A DNA stretch of 6,071 nt from contig JABMQB010000011.1 in assembly GCA_013203525.1 (NCBI GenBank), positions 1-6,071 of the forward strand, read 5' to 3'. Made by a program: the position numbers and the translations under genes. Shown here one piece after another: positions 5,502-6,071 of this stretch; the first letter of the stretch is position 1, and every line of letters begins with the position of its first letter. The notes under the pieces are model-generated. The model was not told the DNA's origin. It saw only the letters and a list, made by a program, of their open reading frames with translations, and did not search any database. This DNA comes from Mariniphaga sp. Lineage in GTDB: Bacteria > Bacteroidota > Bacteroidia > Bacteroidales > Prolixibacteraceae.

Positions 5502-6071
5502 TTAGATTAATTCAACCGGTTCAAGTTTTTTTGCCATTTCCAAAAATAACTGCAATCCCTTATTCATCTGATCATTCAATACAAATTGAATGTTGCCGGT
5601 AAGATACGTAAAAATATCAATTCCGGGATATCGGTCTTGTTCCTGAGAACTCACTTCCCTAATGTTATCCAAACCCAATCCAAGTGCATTACTAAAACTT
5701 TCCTGAAAATTGGAATTTATTGGTTTATTGGCAGCCCACACAGCAAAAACAAAGGGTAATCCACTAAACCTGAACCATTCCTTACTAAGGTCGTAAATAT
5801 ATTTATATTTTTTTTCGATATCAAAAACCCTGTCGCCAATTACCACACCTGCAGTATTCCCTTCAATTAATTTATTCTCAAAACCCGAAAAGGTATTATC
5901 CCAGCGAAATGATTTTTTCCAATAGAATTTAGCCAGTACTTTTGCAAGAAGAACTGAAGTGCGTGATTGGTAATCCATTAAAATTGTGTCTATTTCGTTT
6001 AACGGAACCTGGCTGGCAAGTACAACAGTTCTCACATCGCCAACTGAACCAATACATTTATCGGTTATTAT
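5502..6071 (-). CDS. mqnA: Chorismate dehydratase MqnA, 3' part (5' end outside window)
   Basis: This is the first enzyme of the futalosine route to menaquinone, converting chorismate to 3-[(1-carboxyvinyl)oxy]benzoate. The reading frame is open through the right edge, showing 189 residues. The family is usually about 250-280 long, so some 60-90 N-terminal residues lie outside. A GTG at 6035 could be taken as a start, but the residues upstream (IITDKCIGSVGDV) continue the MqnA pattern, so it is internal. Family marks are LMDYQSRTS (about 5976-5950), VVIGDR (about 5846-5829) and GLPFVFAVW (5762-5736), part of the periplasmic-binding-protein-like fold reused by MqnA. MqnD shares that fold but lacks this motif set in my recollection. 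No other menaquinone gene is in view. nfeD follows after 7 nt. Confidence 0.92.
   Translation of the reverse strand: MITDKCIGSVGDVRTVVLASQVPLNEIDTILMDYQSRTSVLLAKVLAKFYWKKSFRWDNTFSGFENKLIEGNTAGVVIGDRVFDIEKKYKYIYDLSKEWFRFSGLPFVFAVWAANKPINSNFQESFSNALGLGLDNIREVSSQEQDRYPGIDIFTYLTGNIQFVLNDQMNKGLQLFLEMAKKLEPVELI

Noticed and set aside
6033..6035. GTG as the start of the right-edge gene
   Set aside because: The frame continues upstream to the window edge with residues that match the MqnA pattern (DKCIGSVGDV), so this codon is an internal valine.

Overview
The window looks like a chromosomal segment from a member of the Bacteroidota. It is AT-rich. It carries a futalosine-pathway mqnA, a LytS/LytTR-type kinase-regulator pair, a lipoprotein of a type I associate with this phylum, a metal permease fused to an HMA domain, and a candidate Bacteroidetes-type -7 box (TAnnTTTG). 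A narrower placement, for example the Marinilabiliales/Prolixibacteraceae side of the phylum, would be a guess.

All six protein genes are read from the minus strand, so gene order runs from the right edge to the left. At the right edge is the 3' three quarters of mqnA (chorismate dehydratase, menaquinone synthesis). It is followed after 7 nt by nfeD, which encodes a membrane-anchored ClpP-class serine protease with a C-terminal NfeD domain. After a 140-nt intergenic region comes a permease of the SO_0444 Cu/Zn efflux type with an HMA metal-binding tail. A further 121-nt intergenic region contains a plausible promoter. This leads into a tight three-gene unit: a lipoprotein of unknown function, a LytS-family histidine kinase whose GTG start directly abuts the lipoprotein stop, and a LytTR response regulator. 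The likely logic of that unit is an envelope lipoprotein made with its own signalling pair, but the signal and targets cannot be read from the sequence.

The left 117 nt are of a different kind. They are the 3' end of a group II intron on the plus strand: a near-canonical domain V (1-33), a domain VI hairpin with a bulged branch-point A at 111, and a 3' splice junction after C117. The rest of the intron, and any reverse transcriptase it encodes, would lie to the left of the window. The intron sits tail-to-tail with the response regulator, 33 nt past its stop codon.

I see no CRISPR array, tRNA, rRNA, insertion-sequence gene, toxin-antitoxin pair or clear new defence system. The most rewarding items are the intron 3' end, the lipoprotein-kinase-regulator unit, and the nfeD gene that lacks a neighbouring stomatin/flotillin gene and sits next to mqnA. 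Every protein gene in view is intact apart from mqnA, which is cut by the window edge.
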